From positions 1,054,225 to 1,118,224 of the forward strand of contig NZ_KI421500.1 in NCBI RefSeq assembly GCF_000473145.1: a DNA stretch of 64,000 nt, given 5' to 3'. The stretch comes from Leisingera daeponensis DSM 23529 (GTDB taxonomy: Bacteria > Pseudomonadota > Alphaproteobacteria > Rhodobacterales > Rhodobacteraceae). Shown piece by piece: positions 35,799 to 44,330 of the stretch (its first letter is position 1; each line of letters starts with the position of its first letter). A program made the translations under genes and the position numbers. A model generated the notes under the pieces. It saw nothing but the letters and a program-made list of their open reading frames with translations, made no database searches and was not told the origin of the DNA.

Positions 35799-36194
35799 TC
35801 AGCTTGCCGCCTGTTCCTCGACCTGCTGGGCCAGCGCCTCGGTGCGGGCGGCCAGTTCGGCCAGGCTTTCGGTCACTTGCGGCGGCACCACCGCCACCTC
35901 AACCCGTTCGGGCTCTGGCGGCGGAGCGTTTTTCAGCGCTTCCAGCTCCTGCATGCGCTCGGCCAGTTCGGCCTCAACTTCCTTGATCCGGTCTTCGACC
36001 GCGGCGGTCTTGTCGGCCAGCATCAGCCCCGCCATCAAGAGCATCCGCGCCTCGGGCATCCGGCCGATCTGGTCGGACAGAACCTGCGCCTCGTCGTCCA
36101 GCATCTTGGCGGCGGAATGCAGATAGCTTTCCTCGCCCTCCTGGCAGGACACTTCAAAGCCGCGGCCGCCGATATGAATGGTCACTTCGGGCAT
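35799..36194 (-). CDS. zapA: cell division protein ZapA
   Basis: 131 aa. ZapA stabilises FtsZ filaments at midcell. The N-terminal globular part starts [22 protein letters not shown], and the central coiled coil carries RMPEARMLLMAGLMLADKTAAVEDRIKE. The tail adds ~30 residues with a PPPEPERVEV spacer. The start overlaps the stop of the upstream coiled-coil gene by 1 nt, so they are coupled. Confidence 0.93.
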   Translation of the reverse strand: MPEVTIHIGGRGFEVSCQEGEESYLHSAAKMLDDEAQVLSDQIGRMPEARMLLMAGLMLADKTAAVEDRIKEVEAELAERMQELEALKNAPPPEPERVEVAVVPPQVTESLAELAARTEALAQQVEEQAAS

Positions 36195-37018
36195 CAGACT
36201 TCCTCTCCTTCGGGCAGATTGCGGGCGGTGGCCAGCAGCGGTTCCAGCTTGGCCAGCACCGCGTTCACCTGCGCCTGATCGCTAGCCTGGGCCGCGCGCA
36301 GGCCTTCGATCTCAGCCTCCATCGAGGCATTGATCAGCCCGGCATCGCCCAGGCTTTGGGCATTGGCCTCGCGCAGCGCCGCGTTGGAGGCGCGCAGTTC
36401 TTCATTGGCCTGGCGCAGCTGCTGAAGTTCGCTGTCCAGCCGCAGCAGGGCCTCGTTCTGGCGCGCGATCTCCGCGCTCATGTCCGGTGCCGCGGACGGC
36501 TCTGCCGCGGAGGCGCCTGCCTCCTCCAGCCGGGCCTTCAGGCTGTCGTTGGCAGCCTGGGCTTCGGCAAGCTGGTCTTCCAGCCGCTCCCTGTCGCTGG
36601 CAGCAGTGTTGGCCGCGGCCTCGATCTGGCTTTTCAAGCGCGCGACTTCGGCCCGCAGCGCTTCTTTTTCGGCCGGGTCGCCCGCCTCGTTGCGCAGCAG
36701 CTGCAGTTCCGCCTGCATTGCCGCGACGTCATCACCGCCGGCAGGCGCCCTGCTTTCGGCCTCCTGCAGGCGGGCGTGCAGCACCTTCACCCGCTCTTCC
36801 AGCTGGGCGTTGGCGGTTTTCTCTTCATCCAGAGCCTGCTCCAGCGCCTCGTTGGCGGCATTCGCAGCCGCCTCCTCGGCAGCCTTGGCGGCTGCTGCGG
36901 CAGCTTCCGCCGCCTTCACCTGGTCCGCCGCGCGGGCCTCCTGCAGAGCGGCCGTGCCTGCGCTGATGCGCTCCAGCGCGGCCTGGATGCGGCCTTGCAA
37001 TTCTTCGATCTGGTTCAT
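36194..37018 (-). CDS. coiled-coil protein, ZauP-like by context
   Basis: 274 aa, almost entirely heptad-like helix rich in Ala, Glu and Gln (about residues 1-110 and 120-260), no membrane segment and no cysteine seen. In Caulobacter a coiled-coil protein encoded with zapA, ZauP, focuses the Z-ring together with ZapA. The 1-nt overlap with zapA here supports an equivalent partner. Sequence similarity to ZauP could not be tested and coiled coils diverge fast, so the name is context-based. Confidence 0.65.
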   Translation of the reverse strand: MNQIEELQGRIQAALERISAGTAALQEARAADQVKAAEAAAAAAKAAEEAAANAANEALEQALDEEKTANAQLEERVKVLHARLQEAESRAPAGGDDVAAMQAELQLLRNEAGDPAEKEALRAEVARLKSQIEAAANTAASDRERLEDQLAEAQAANDSLKARLEEAGASAAEPSAAPDMSAEIARQNEALLRLDSELQQLRQANEELRASNAALREANAQSLGDAGLINASMEAEIEGLRAAQASDQAQVNAVLAKLEPLLATARNLPEGEEV

Positions 37019-37103
37019 GCCTGTCCCTCACCCGTCCACATCAGTTCACTCTTCTTCTGGCGGCGCCCGCGCGAATCGCACACGCGCCTCTGACATGGGC
37101 CAG

Positions 37104-37123
37104 TTATTCCCTATCAGGGATAA
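37104..37123. promoter_or_regulatory. palindrome between the zapA operon and tkt
   Basis: TTATTCCCTATCAGGGATAA is a near-perfect inverted repeat (TTAT[T]CCCT / AGGGATAA). It sits 86 nt from the coiled-coil gene start and 141 nt from the tkt start. It resembles a TetR-type operator in form; the binder is unknown. Confidence 0.5.
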
Positions 37124-37263
37124 AACACCCCCCCTTGTCTTTCAACCACTTGCCGCGCCAACTTCGCGCAGGGCAGCAGACATGCGCGCAACCGTGCTTG
37201 ATCTTTGGCTCATCGCTGTTATTGAGCGCACCAATTGCCTGTAACGCCAAAGGAACAATCCCA

Positions 37264-39285
37264 GTGGACCTGACAGCCCTGCGCACCGCCAATCCCGAGC
37301 ATTGGAACAAGGCCGCCGCCATCCGCGCGCTGGCCCTGGACGCCGTCGCCGCCGCCAACTCCGGCCACACCGGTATGCCCATCGGCATGGCCGATGTGGC
37401 GACCGTTCTGTTTGAAAAACATCTCAAATTTGATGCATCCAACCCGTCCTGGCCGGACCGCGACCGGTTCATCCTGTCGGCGGGCCACGGTTCGATGCTG
37501 ATCTATTCGCTGCTCTATCTTGTCGGCGACAGCCAGGTCACTCTGGATCAGATCAAGAACTTCCGCCAGATGGGCGCGATCACCGCGGGCCACCCTGAGA
37601 ACTTCCTGGTCGACGCTGTCGAAGTGACCACCGGCCCGCTGGGCCAGGGTATCTCCAACGCCGTCGGCTTTGCCATGGCAGAGGAAATGCAGCGCGCCCA
37701 TTACGGCAAGAAAGTCGTCGATCACTACACCTATGTGATTGCCGGCGACGGCTGCCTGATGGAAGGCATCAGCCAGGAGGCCATCGGCCTTGCAGGCCGC
37801 CACCAGCTGGGCAAGCTGATTGTCTTCTGGGACAACAACAACATCACCATCGACGGCACCGTTGACCTCAGCGACCGCACCAACCAGGTGCAGCGCTTCA
37901 AGGCGTCGGGCTGGCAGGTTCTGGAAATCGACGGCCACGACCCCAAGGCCATCGACGAGGCCATCGAGGCGGCCAAGAAATCCAAGAAGCCTTCGATGAT
38001 CGCCTGCAAGACCCACATCGCCCTGGGCCACGCCGCGCAGGACACCTCCAAGGGCCATGGCGCGCTGACCGATCCCGAGCAGCTGCAGGCGGCCAAGGAC
38101 GCCTATGGCTGGACCGGCGGCGCGTTCGAGGTGCCGGCAGAGATCAAGTCCCAGTGGGAAGAAATCGGCGCCCGCGGCAAATCCGAGCGCGAAGCCTGGG
38201 AAGCCCGTTTTGCGGAGCTGTCGCAGCAGAAGCAGGACCGCTTCAACCGCGCCTATGCGCTGGACGCCCCCAAGAAGCTGTCGGCCACCATCAAGGCGCT
38301 GAAAAAGCAGGTCTCCGAGACCCAGCCATCGGTTGCCACCCGCAAATCGTCGGAAATGGTGCTGGAAGTGATCAACCCGATCATGCCGGAAACCGTGGGC
38401 GGCTCCGCCGACCTCACCGGCTCCAACAACACCAAGACCGGCGACCTGGGCGTCTTTGACACCGACAACCGCAAGGGCCGCTATGTCTACTGGGGCATCC
38501 GCGAGCACGGCATGGCCGCGGCGATGAACGGCATGGCGCTGCACGGCGGTATGCGCCCCTATGGCGGCACCTTCTTCTGCTTCACCGACTATGCCCGCCC
38601 GGCGATGCGCCTGGCCGCCCTGTCGAAGATCCCGACCGTGTTCGTGATGACCCACGACTCGATCGGCGTCGGCGAAGACGGCCCGACCCACCAGCCGGTT
38701 GAACACCTGGCAATCTGCCGCGCGACCCCGAACACCTATGTGTTCCGCCCGGCCGACACCGTGGAAACCGCCGAGGCCTGGGAGATTGCCCTGACCGCCA
38801 AGGAAACCCCCTCGGTTCTGGCCCTGACCCGTCAGAACCTTCCGACCGTGCGGACCGAGCACAAGCTCAGCAACATGGTGGAAAAAGGCGCCTACGTGCT
38901 GGCTGAGGCCGAGAACAAGCGCCAGGTGATCCTGATCGCCACCGGCTCCGAAGTCTCCGTTGCGATGGAAGCCAAGGCCAAGCTGGAGGCCGAGGGCATC
39001 GGCACCCGCGTCGTCTCCATGCCCTGCATGGAGCTGTTTGCGCAGCAGGACGAAGCCTACCGCCGCAAGGTTCTGCCCGCAGGCCCGGTACGCGTCGGCA
39101 TCGAGGCCGCCGTGCGCGCCGGCGGCTGGGACCGCTGGCTGCTGGGCGAGCGCGGCCAGGAGAAGAAAGCCGGTTTCGTCGGAATGGACCGTTTCGGCGC
39201 GTCTGCGCCTGCAGGCGAGCTGTTCGAGAAGTTCGGTATCGCCGCTGAGGGCACTGTCGCCAAGGTGAAAGAGCTGCTGGGCTGA
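37264..39285 (+). CDS. tkt: transketolase
   Basis: 673 aa with a GTG start; AAAGGA lies 10 nt upstream, and in-frame sequence further upstream is not Tkt-like. It moves two-carbon units between sugar phosphates in the pentose phosphate pathway, using thiamine diphosphate. Motifs are [19 protein letters not shown], the ThDP motif [18 protein letters not shown]...[10 protein letters not shown], and the pyrimidine domain [20 protein letters not shown] strong terminator follows at 39312-39339. Confidence 0.96.
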   Translation: MDLTALRTANPEHWNKAAAIRALALDAVAAANSGHTGMPIGMADVATVLFEKHLKFDASNPSWPDRDRFILSAGHGSMLIYSLLYLVGDSQVTLDQIKNFRQMGAITAGHPENFLVDAVEVTTGPLGQGISNAVGFAMAEEMQRAHYGKKVVDHYTYVIAGDGCLMEGISQEAIGLAGRHQLGKLIVFWDNNNITIDGTVDLSDRTNQVQRFKASGWQVLEIDGHDPKAIDEAIEAAKKSKKPSMIACKTHIALGHAAQDTSKGHGALTDPEQLQAAKDAYGWTGGAFEVPAEIKSQWEEIGARGKSEREAWEARFAELSQQKQDRFNRAYALDAPKKLSATIKALKKQVSETQPSVATRKSSEMVLEVINPIMPETVGGSADLTGSNNTKTGDLGVFDTDNRKGRYVYWGIREHGMAAAMNGMALHGGMRPYGGTFFCFTDYARPAMRLAALSKIPTVFVMTHDSIGVGEDGPTHQPVEHLAICRATPNTYVFRPADTVETAEAWEIALTAKETPSVLALTRQNLPTVRTEHKLSNMVEKGAYVLAEAENKRQVILIATGSEVSVAMEAKAKLEAEGIGTRVVSMPCMELFAQQDEAYRRKVLPAGPVRVGIEAAVRAGGWDRWLLGERGQEKKAGFVGMDRFGASAPAGELFEKFGIAAEGTVAKVKELLG

Positions 39286-39311
39286 ACTTCTTCAACGACC
39301 GAGAATACACT

Positions 39312-39339
39312 AAGGGGCGCCAAGCACGGCGCCCCTTTT
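39312..39339 (+). terminator. intrinsic terminator of tkt
   Basis: GGGGCGCC / GGCGCCCC with a 6-nt loop and TTTT, 26 nt after the stop. Confidence 0.93.
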
Positions 39340-39398
39340 CATATTGGCATTATGACTTTAGCTTACCGACAACAGCTTCCTTATTGTGATTACCTAAC

Positions 39399-40652
39399 AT
39401 GCTCGATACTGGTTTGACCTCGGCTGAACGCAATCCGTTTTACTTGCTGGCAACGACATACGGTGAACATTCAACTGGTTTTGATGGAAGTTTCGAAGAG
39501 AAAAACCGCCGTATCTGGAACGGATTTATGGCGCACACTCTGAAGCCGGAGTTCAGGGAGAAACTGGCGAAAGCACTTGAGAAAGACCCCGCTGAATTTC
39601 TCCCCCTTACTGATCAAGAGCTGAAACATGTCGAAGATCGCTTCGACATGGCAAACATCTCTTTCAGCGAACTGCCTGCACCTGAAACTATGCATGGATT
39701 TTCCTCAATTTCTTTTCGCGACTTGGTTTTTCAGAAGTCAGTACTGCTTTCCAACAGGATTTTCCCGTTCGTGATTGACTTCAGCAGGTCAAAATTTTGC
39801 ATGAATTTTTCGATGCAAAAATCTATTTTGACAGCTGCGCATTTTTCGGACGCTCACTTCCAACGCTTTGCCTACTTCAATGAGGCAAAGATGGGCAACA
39901 TCGGGTGGGTCGGGAACGCTGTGGAATTCAGAAATGCTAGATTCTGTCGGCAAGCAAGTTTTTCAAAAGCCCAGCTCAAGAACGCTGATTTCACAAAGGC
40001 CAAGTTTGAAGAAGCCGTTCGATTTGACGACACCATTTTCTACGGTGGCTGTCCAAAATTTTACGACGCCGCGCTTCCCGAAGACACAGTCTTTCCGTTG
40101 CAACCTGAAAACTGGGGTTTTCCAACACCCAGTATTGACCGCTTTGGGACTTTCAAACCTTACACCCCACTTCAGCTAAAAATCGAAAGCAACAGCTTCA
40201 CAGCATTGCGTCGCCGGATGGAAGAATTGCAACGACCAGAAGACGCCCATTTCTTTACGCGGATGGAGTTTAGAGCTAAGGGAGAGCCTAAAGGATGGTA
40301 TGGGTTCTTGGTTAAGCTTTATGGTTGGTTCTCTAACTATGGATATTCTATTGGCCGTCCGTTGGCTGCGTTAGGCTTCCTCTTAGGTCTCGGCAGCGCT
40401 GCTTACTTTGGATATTTTATTAGCTCTTCGTCGTCCCTTGTATCTGCTCCGGATTCCCCCTTTTGGACTGGGGTTGGGTATTCCATTAGCAACACTTTCA
40501 GCTTCTTTGGTTTGGGAAAGCTGGTGGATGAAGGGGTTGTAGGGCAACTTCCTCCCGTGCTGAAATTGTTCGCTGGGATACAAACCGTCTTTGGTCTTAT
40601 CTTTTCGTTTCTACTCGGTTTAGGGCTGCGAAACCACTTTAGGGTTGGGTAA
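39399..40652 (+). CDS. pentapeptide-repeat membrane protein, AT-rich islet
   Basis: 417 aa. The N-terminal ~75 residues are charged. Residues ~100-220 hold irregular pentapeptide-type repeats (FSDAHFQRFAYFNEAKM, FRNARFCRQASFSKAQLKNADFTKAKF), which fold as a square beta-helix in the family. The C-terminal part has two or three membrane segments (RPLAALGFLLGLGSAAYFGYF and LFAGIQTVFGLIFSFLLGLGL) with an intervening SISNTFSFFGLGKL re-entrant-like loop and a final RNHFRVG. Base use is much more AT-rich than its neighbours, which points to recent transfer. It stands alone between the tkt terminator and the convergent DUF808 gene (14-nt overlap). Function unknown. Confidence 0.82.
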   Translation: MLDTGLTSAERNPFYLLATTYGEHSTGFDGSFEEKNRRIWNGFMAHTLKPEFREKLAKALEKDPAEFLPLTDQELKHVEDRFDMANISFSELPAPETMHGFSSISFRDLVFQKSVLLSNRIFPFVIDFSRSKFCMNFSMQKSILTAAHFSDAHFQRFAYFNEAKMGNIGWVGNAVEFRNARFCRQASFSKAQLKNADFTKAKFEEAVRFDDTIFYGGCPKFYDAALPEDTVFPLQPENWGFPTPSIDRFGTFKPYTPLQLKIESNSFTALRRRMEELQRPEDAHFFTRMEFRAKGEPKGWYGFLVKLYGWFSNYGYSIGRPLAALGFLLGLGSAAYFGYFISSSSSLVSAPDSPFWTGVGYSISNTFSFFGLGKLVDEGVVGQLPPVLKLFAGIQTVFGLIFSFLLGLGLRNHFRVG

Positions 40653-41598
40653 ACTTGCCAATCACCGGCCCGATCACCTTGGTCGCCAGCGGGATCAGCA
40701 CCAGCCCCCACGCGAGGCCGAACACCCCGTCCATCGCTGCTTTGGCCGCCCATTCCACAGCGCCGGTCCAGGCCTCCGGCACCGCGTGGCCGACGGCATA
40801 GGCCCAGTCGTGGATCAGATGGCCGAGCCAGCCAAAGCCCAGCACCTCCAGCCCGTGGATGATGATGGAGCCGCCGACCCACAGCATCGCCGCGGTGCCG
40901 ACCACCGACAGGATCTTCATCAGCACCGGCATGAACTTGACCAGCCCGCGCCCCAGGCCGCGGCCCGGGGACGTCAGCGCGTTCTGCGCCAGGAACAGCC
41001 CCACGTCGTCCATCTTCACGATCAGCGCGACAGAGCCGTAGACCGCCAGCGTCACGCCGATTGCCACCACCGCCAGCGTCGCCGCCTGCATCCAGACCGT
41101 CGGCGCCTCGATGGCGGCCAGCGCGATGGTCATGATCTCCGCCGACAGGATGAAATCTGTCTTGATCGCGCCCTTGATCTTCTGCTCCTCCAGATGGCCC
41201 GGGTCCTTGATGCTCATGTCCTCGTCAATGGCGTGGCTGGCATGGGGAAACAGCACGTGAAAGATCTTCTCCGCTCCCTCGAAACACAAGTAGGAGCCCC
41301 CGAGCATCAGCAGCGGCGTGATTGCCCAGGGTGCGAAGTTGGCCAGCAGCATCGCCACCGGCAGCAGCAGGATCAGCTTGTTGAACAGGGAGCCGCGGGT
41401 GATGCGCCAGATGATCGGCAGCTCGCGCGCAGGCGCAAACCCTTGCAGGTACTTCGGTGTCACCGCCGCGTCGTCGATGATCACCCCCGCCGTTTTGGCG
41501 CCGGCCTTGCCCGCCGCCGCCGCCACATCATCCACGGAGGCTGCCGCCACCTTGGCGATCCCCGCCACGTCATCCAGAAGCGCCAGCAATCCGCTCAT
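40639..41598 (-). CDS. DUF808 (YedI-like) membrane protein
   Basis: 319 aa from the ATG at 41598 (GAGGA upstream). The N-terminus MSGLLALLDDVAGIAKVAA is typical, followed by DDAAVTPKYLQGF and several membrane segments (about residues 75-100, 160-210, 220-250, 270-300). GHLEEQKIKGAIKTDFILSAEIM is a conserved block of the family. The function of DUF808 proteins is not established. The gene is divergent from gap, with an intergenic region full of repeats. Confidence 0.85.
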   Translation of the reverse strand: MSGLLALLDDVAGIAKVAAASVDDVAAAAGKAGAKTAGVIIDDAAVTPKYLQGFAPARELPIIWRITRGSLFNKLILLLPVAMLLANFAPWAITPLLMLGGSYLCFEGAEKIFHVLFPHASHAIDEDMSIKDPGHLEEQKIKGAIKTDFILSAEIMTIALAAIEAPTVWMQAATLAVVAIGVTLAVYGSVALIVKMDDVGLFLAQNALTSPGRGLGRGLVKFMPVLMKILSVVGTAAMLWVGGSIIIHGLEVLGFGWLGHLIHDWAYAVGHAVPEAWTGAVEWAAKAAMDGVFGLAWGLVLIPLATKVIGPVIGKFTQP

Positions 41599-41663
41599 GC
41601 CAAAATCCTCAAAACCTATCCGCTTTAACAGGCAATCTGCCCGCTTCCGCGGCGCAGCACAAG

Positions 41664-41750
41664 CGTTAGCGCCACCGCGCCGGAGCCGCGGATTTCCGTT
41701 AACGCCACCGCCGCAGATCGTTACCGCCAACATCATGATTTTGCGCTAAC
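41664..41750. promoter_or_regulatory. repeated GTTA(A/G/C)CGCCA elements upstream of gap
   Basis: CGTTAGCGCCACCGC (41664), CGTTAACGCCACCGC (41697) and CGTTACCGCCAAC (41719) are direct repeats spaced 33 and 22 bp, both multiples of 11. A fourth, inverted copy reads TTGCGCTAAC (41741-41750). They form a probable regulator array between DUF808 and gap. LacI-family half-sites with a central CG would look like this; the regulator is not identified. Confidence 0.6.
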
Positions 41751-41842
41751 AGTTTCATTTAATGACGCTTTTACCCCTTTAGACCACATGGCCGCCGGTC
41801 TATATGGCGGCCAAAGGTTTTTGCTCGCTTGGAGACGTACTC

Positions 41843-42844
41843 ATGACCATCAAAGTCGGGATCAACGGTTTTGGCCGCATCGGCCGCTGCACCCTGTCGC
41901 ATATCGCCGCCTCGGGCCGCGACGACATCGAAGTGATCAAGGTGAACGCCACCGGGCCGCTGGAAACCGCAGCACACCTGATCAAATACGATTCCGTGCA
42001 TGGCCGTTTCCCGGGCGAAGTGACCATCGGCGACGGCACCATGAACCTGGGCCGCGGCGACATGCAGATGTTCTCCACCTACGACATGAACGAGCTGGAC
42101 TGGTCGGGCTGCGACGTGGTTCTGGAATGCACCGGCAAGTTCAACGACGGCGAGAAGGCCAAGGCGCACCTGGAGCGCGGCGCGAAGAAAGTGCTGCTGT
42201 CCGCACCGGGCAAGAACGTCGACAAGACCATCGTCTACGGCGTTAACCATGACCAGCTGGAAGCCGGCGACACCATGATCTCCAACGGCTCCTGCACCAC
42301 CAACTGCCTGGCGCCGCTGGCCAAGGTGCTGGACGAGGCGTTCGGCATCGAGCACGGCATCATGACCACCATCCACGCCTATACCGGCGACCAGCCGACG
42401 CTCGACCGCCGCCACAAGGACCTGTACCGCGCCCGCGCCGCAGCCATGTCGATGATCCCGACCTCGACCGGCGCTGCAAAAGCGCTGGGTGAAGTGCTGC
42501 CGAACCTGAAAGGCCGCCTGGACGGCTCCGCCATCCGCGTGCCGACCCCGAACGTCTCCGCCGTGGACCTGACCTTCCGCGCCGGCCGCGACGTGACCGC
42601 TGAGCAGGTCAACGCCGCCGTCAAGGAAGCGGCTGAAGGCCCGATGAAGGGCGTGCTGGGTTATGAGCCCGCGCCGCTGGTCTCCGTCGACTTCAACCAC
42701 TCGCCGGAAAGCTCGATCTTCGCGCCCGACCAGACCCGCGTGGTCGAGGACCGCATGGTGCGCGTGCTGGCCTGGTACGACAACGAATGGGGTTTCTCGG
42801 TGCGCATGGCCGACGTCGCCGTTGCCATGGGCAAACTGGGCTGA
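41843..42844 (+). CDS. gap: glyceraldehyde-3-phosphate dehydrogenase, type I
   Basis: 333 aa. It oxidises glyceraldehyde 3-phosphate to 1,3-bisphosphoglycerate. The Rossmann start is VGINGFGRIGR. The catalytic Cys151 is in SNGSCTTNCLAP, and WYDNEWGFSVRM near the end is standard. After the second strand the sequence reads VIKVNATGPL, with Ala36 where NAD-specific enzymes usually have Asp, so NADP use or dual specificity is possible. The ATG at 41843 has GGAG upstream. A terminator follows at 42871. Confidence 0.96.
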   Translation: MTIKVGINGFGRIGRCTLSHIAASGRDDIEVIKVNATGPLETAAHLIKYDSVHGRFPGEVTIGDGTMNLGRGDMQMFSTYDMNELDWSGCDVVLECTGKFNDGEKAKAHLERGAKKVLLSAPGKNVDKTIVYGVNHDQLEAGDTMISNGSCTTNCLAPLAKVLDEAFGIEHGIMTTIHAYTGDQPTLDRRHKDLYRARAAAMSMIPTSTGAAKALGEVLPNLKGRLDGSAIRVPTPNVSAVDLTFRAGRDVTAEQVNAAVKEAAEGPMKGVLGYEPAPLVSVDFNHSPESSIFAPDQTRVVEDRMVRVLAWYDNEWGFSVRMADVAVAMGKLG

Positions 42845-42870
42845 TCCCAGCCTAACCCCTTGAGACTTCA

Positions 42871-42901
42871 CGCCCGCTCAGGTTATCTGGGCGGGCGTTT
42901 T
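42871..42901 (+). terminator. intrinsic terminator of gap
   Basis: CGCCCGC / GCGGGCG with a 13-nt loop and TTTT. It lies between gap and the 47-aa ORF. Confidence 0.88.
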
Positions 42902-42920
42902 CCTTTGCGGCGGAGCTGTC

Positions 42921-43064
42921 ATGACCAACCGGATTGCCCTTGTCCTGGGCCTGTTCCTGATTGCCGCCGCCGTGATTGACATTGTCCTTTTCGGCGACCG
43001 GCACATGATCTTTCTCGGCAAGAAGCTGTTTGCGCTGATCGACTGGGTCGCATTCTGGCGCTGA
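42921..43064 (+). CDS. small hydrophobic protein (47 aa)
   Basis: 47 aa: MTNRIALVLGLFLIAAAVID begins it, with one membrane segment, then a short tail ending WVAFWR. A GGAG site lies about 7 nt before the ATG. It begins 20 nt after the gap terminator. Small one-TM ORFs right after gap are, as I recall, common in Rhodobacterales and sometimes mis-named after gap; I assign no function. Confidence 0.55.
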   Translation: MTNRIALVLGLFLIAAAVIDIVLFGDRHMIFLGKKLFALIDWVAFWR

Positions 43065-43168
43065 TCCGCCCGCTGCTGCCGCCGCTTCGGCGTGCGCTAC
43101 CCCCCTCTTTTTCAGCCTGGCAGGGGCGCCAGCCCCTGCCCGCGCGCGCAGCGCGCCGCCGAAAGCAC

Positions 43169-43192
43169 AAAGCCGGGCGTCAGCCCGGCTTT
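43169..43192. terminator. terminator-like hairpin downstream of coaD
   Basis: AAAGCCGGGC / GCCCGGCTTT with a 4-nt loop, 27 nt past the coaD stop on the reverse strand. The rest of 43065-43218 holds only GC-rich palindromic sequence. Confidence 0.7.
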
Positions 43193-43218
43193 GCCTGTGT
43201 CCGATACTGTGAACGCGA

Positions 43219-43719
43219 TCAGGCGGTCTTGCCCAAACGCTCCAGCAGCTTTTCCTTGACCAGCGGGCTGACGAACTTCGACACGTCCCCGTCCAGCCGG
43301 GCGATTTCCTTGACCAGCTTGGAAGCAACCGCTTGATGCCGGGCCTCCGCCATCAGGAACACCGTCTCGATCGAACTGTCGAGCACCCGGTTCATACCGA
43401 CCATCTGGAACTCATACTCGAAATCGGCGACCGCCCGCAGGCCGCGCACGATGATCTGGGCGCCGACGTCGCGGGCGCAGTTGATCAGCAGGTTCTCGAA
43501 CGGATGCGCGACAATCTCGGTGCCGGTCTCCTCGCTCAGCTTGGCGCATTCCGCCTCGATCATCGCCACCCGCTCCTCCAGCGGGAACAGCGGCCCCTTG
43601 TCGCGGTTGATGGCGACGCCGATCACCAGCTTGTCGACCAGCGCGCTGGCGCGGCGGATGATGTCGGTGTGCCCGATGGTGATCGGGTCGAAGGTGCCGG
43701 GATACAGACCCACACGCAT
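43219..43719 (-). CDS. coaD: phosphopantetheine adenylyltransferase
   Basis: 166 aa. It makes dephospho-CoA from 4'-phosphopantetheine and ATP. The nucleotidyltransferase motif TFDPITIGHTD is in the first 20 residues. The ISSS/T-type region appears as KFVSPLVKE, and EFQMVGMNRVLD follows RGLRAVADFEYE. It stands alone on the reverse strand. Length is normal. Confidence 0.96.
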   Translation of the reverse strand: MRVGLYPGTFDPITIGHTDIIRRASALVDKLVIGVAINRDKGPLFPLEERVAMIEAECAKLSEETGTEIVAHPFENLLINCARDVGAQIIVRGLRAVADFEYEFQMVGMNRVLDSSIETVFLMAEARHQAVASKLVKEIARLDGDVSKFVSPLVKEKLLERLGKTA

Positions 43720-43840
43720 GGGCGGCCTCCTGCCTTGTCAGAATTTCTGCGCACGCAAACACATTTGCGGCTGGCAATGCAAGGGGGCAGAAATACGGAT
43801 GCCCCGCTTGCGGCTCGGCCTCAGGAAACCCGCCTGCGGC

Positions 43841-44275
43841 TCAGTGCCCCATGATCATGTCTTGCAGCGCGTCCTTCTCCATCGCCACCTGCGCCAGCTG
43901 CGCCTTGACCGCATCGCCAAGGGTCACGATTCCCACAAGTTTCCCGTCCTCGACCACCGGCATGTGGCGGAACCGCCCCTCAGTCATCTGCTTCAGCAGC
44001 TCGCCCACGTTGGACTGAGTGGTGCAAGTCACCAGCTCGCGCGTCATATAGCCGCTGACCGGCTTGTCCAGGCAAGCGGCGCCTTCCTTCGACAATTCGC
44101 GGACGATATCGCGCTCCGACAGGATGCCATCGGGCGTCACCCCGTCCGCCGACACGACCACAGAGCCGAACTTGTTTTCTGCCAGCAGCCGGGCGGCATC
44201 CGATACGCTGGCATCCGGTTTGACGGTGACCACACCAGTGGTGGCCTTGGACTTCAAAATGACCTGAACGAGCAC
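43841..44275 (-). CDS. CBS-domain protein
   Basis: 144 aa, two CBS domains in tandem (about residues 12-68 and 76-132) and nothing else, the stand-alone form that usually binds an adenine nucleotide. Visible are SDGVTPDGILSERDIVRELS and FRHMPVVEDGKLVGIVTLGDAVK. GTG start with a strong AGGAGGT site. The target process is unknown. The LysR gene ends 56 nt upstream on the same strand. Confidence 0.9.
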   Translation of the reverse strand: MLVQVILKSKATTGVVTVKPDASVSDAARLLAENKFGSVVVSADGVTPDGILSERDIVRELSKEGAACLDKPVSGYMTRELVTCTTQSNVGELLKQMTEGRFRHMPVVEDGKLVGIVTLGDAVKAQLAQVAMEKDALQDMIMGH

Positions 44276-44330
44276 GCTGCAGACCTCCTAAAATATGGCG
44301 CGTTATAAATAACTGTGCCGCAACGCAGCT

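Noticed and set aside
37135..37263. N-terminal extension of transketolase
   Set aside because: The extra residues do not resemble Tkt, and the GTG at 37264 has a fitting ribosome-binding site.
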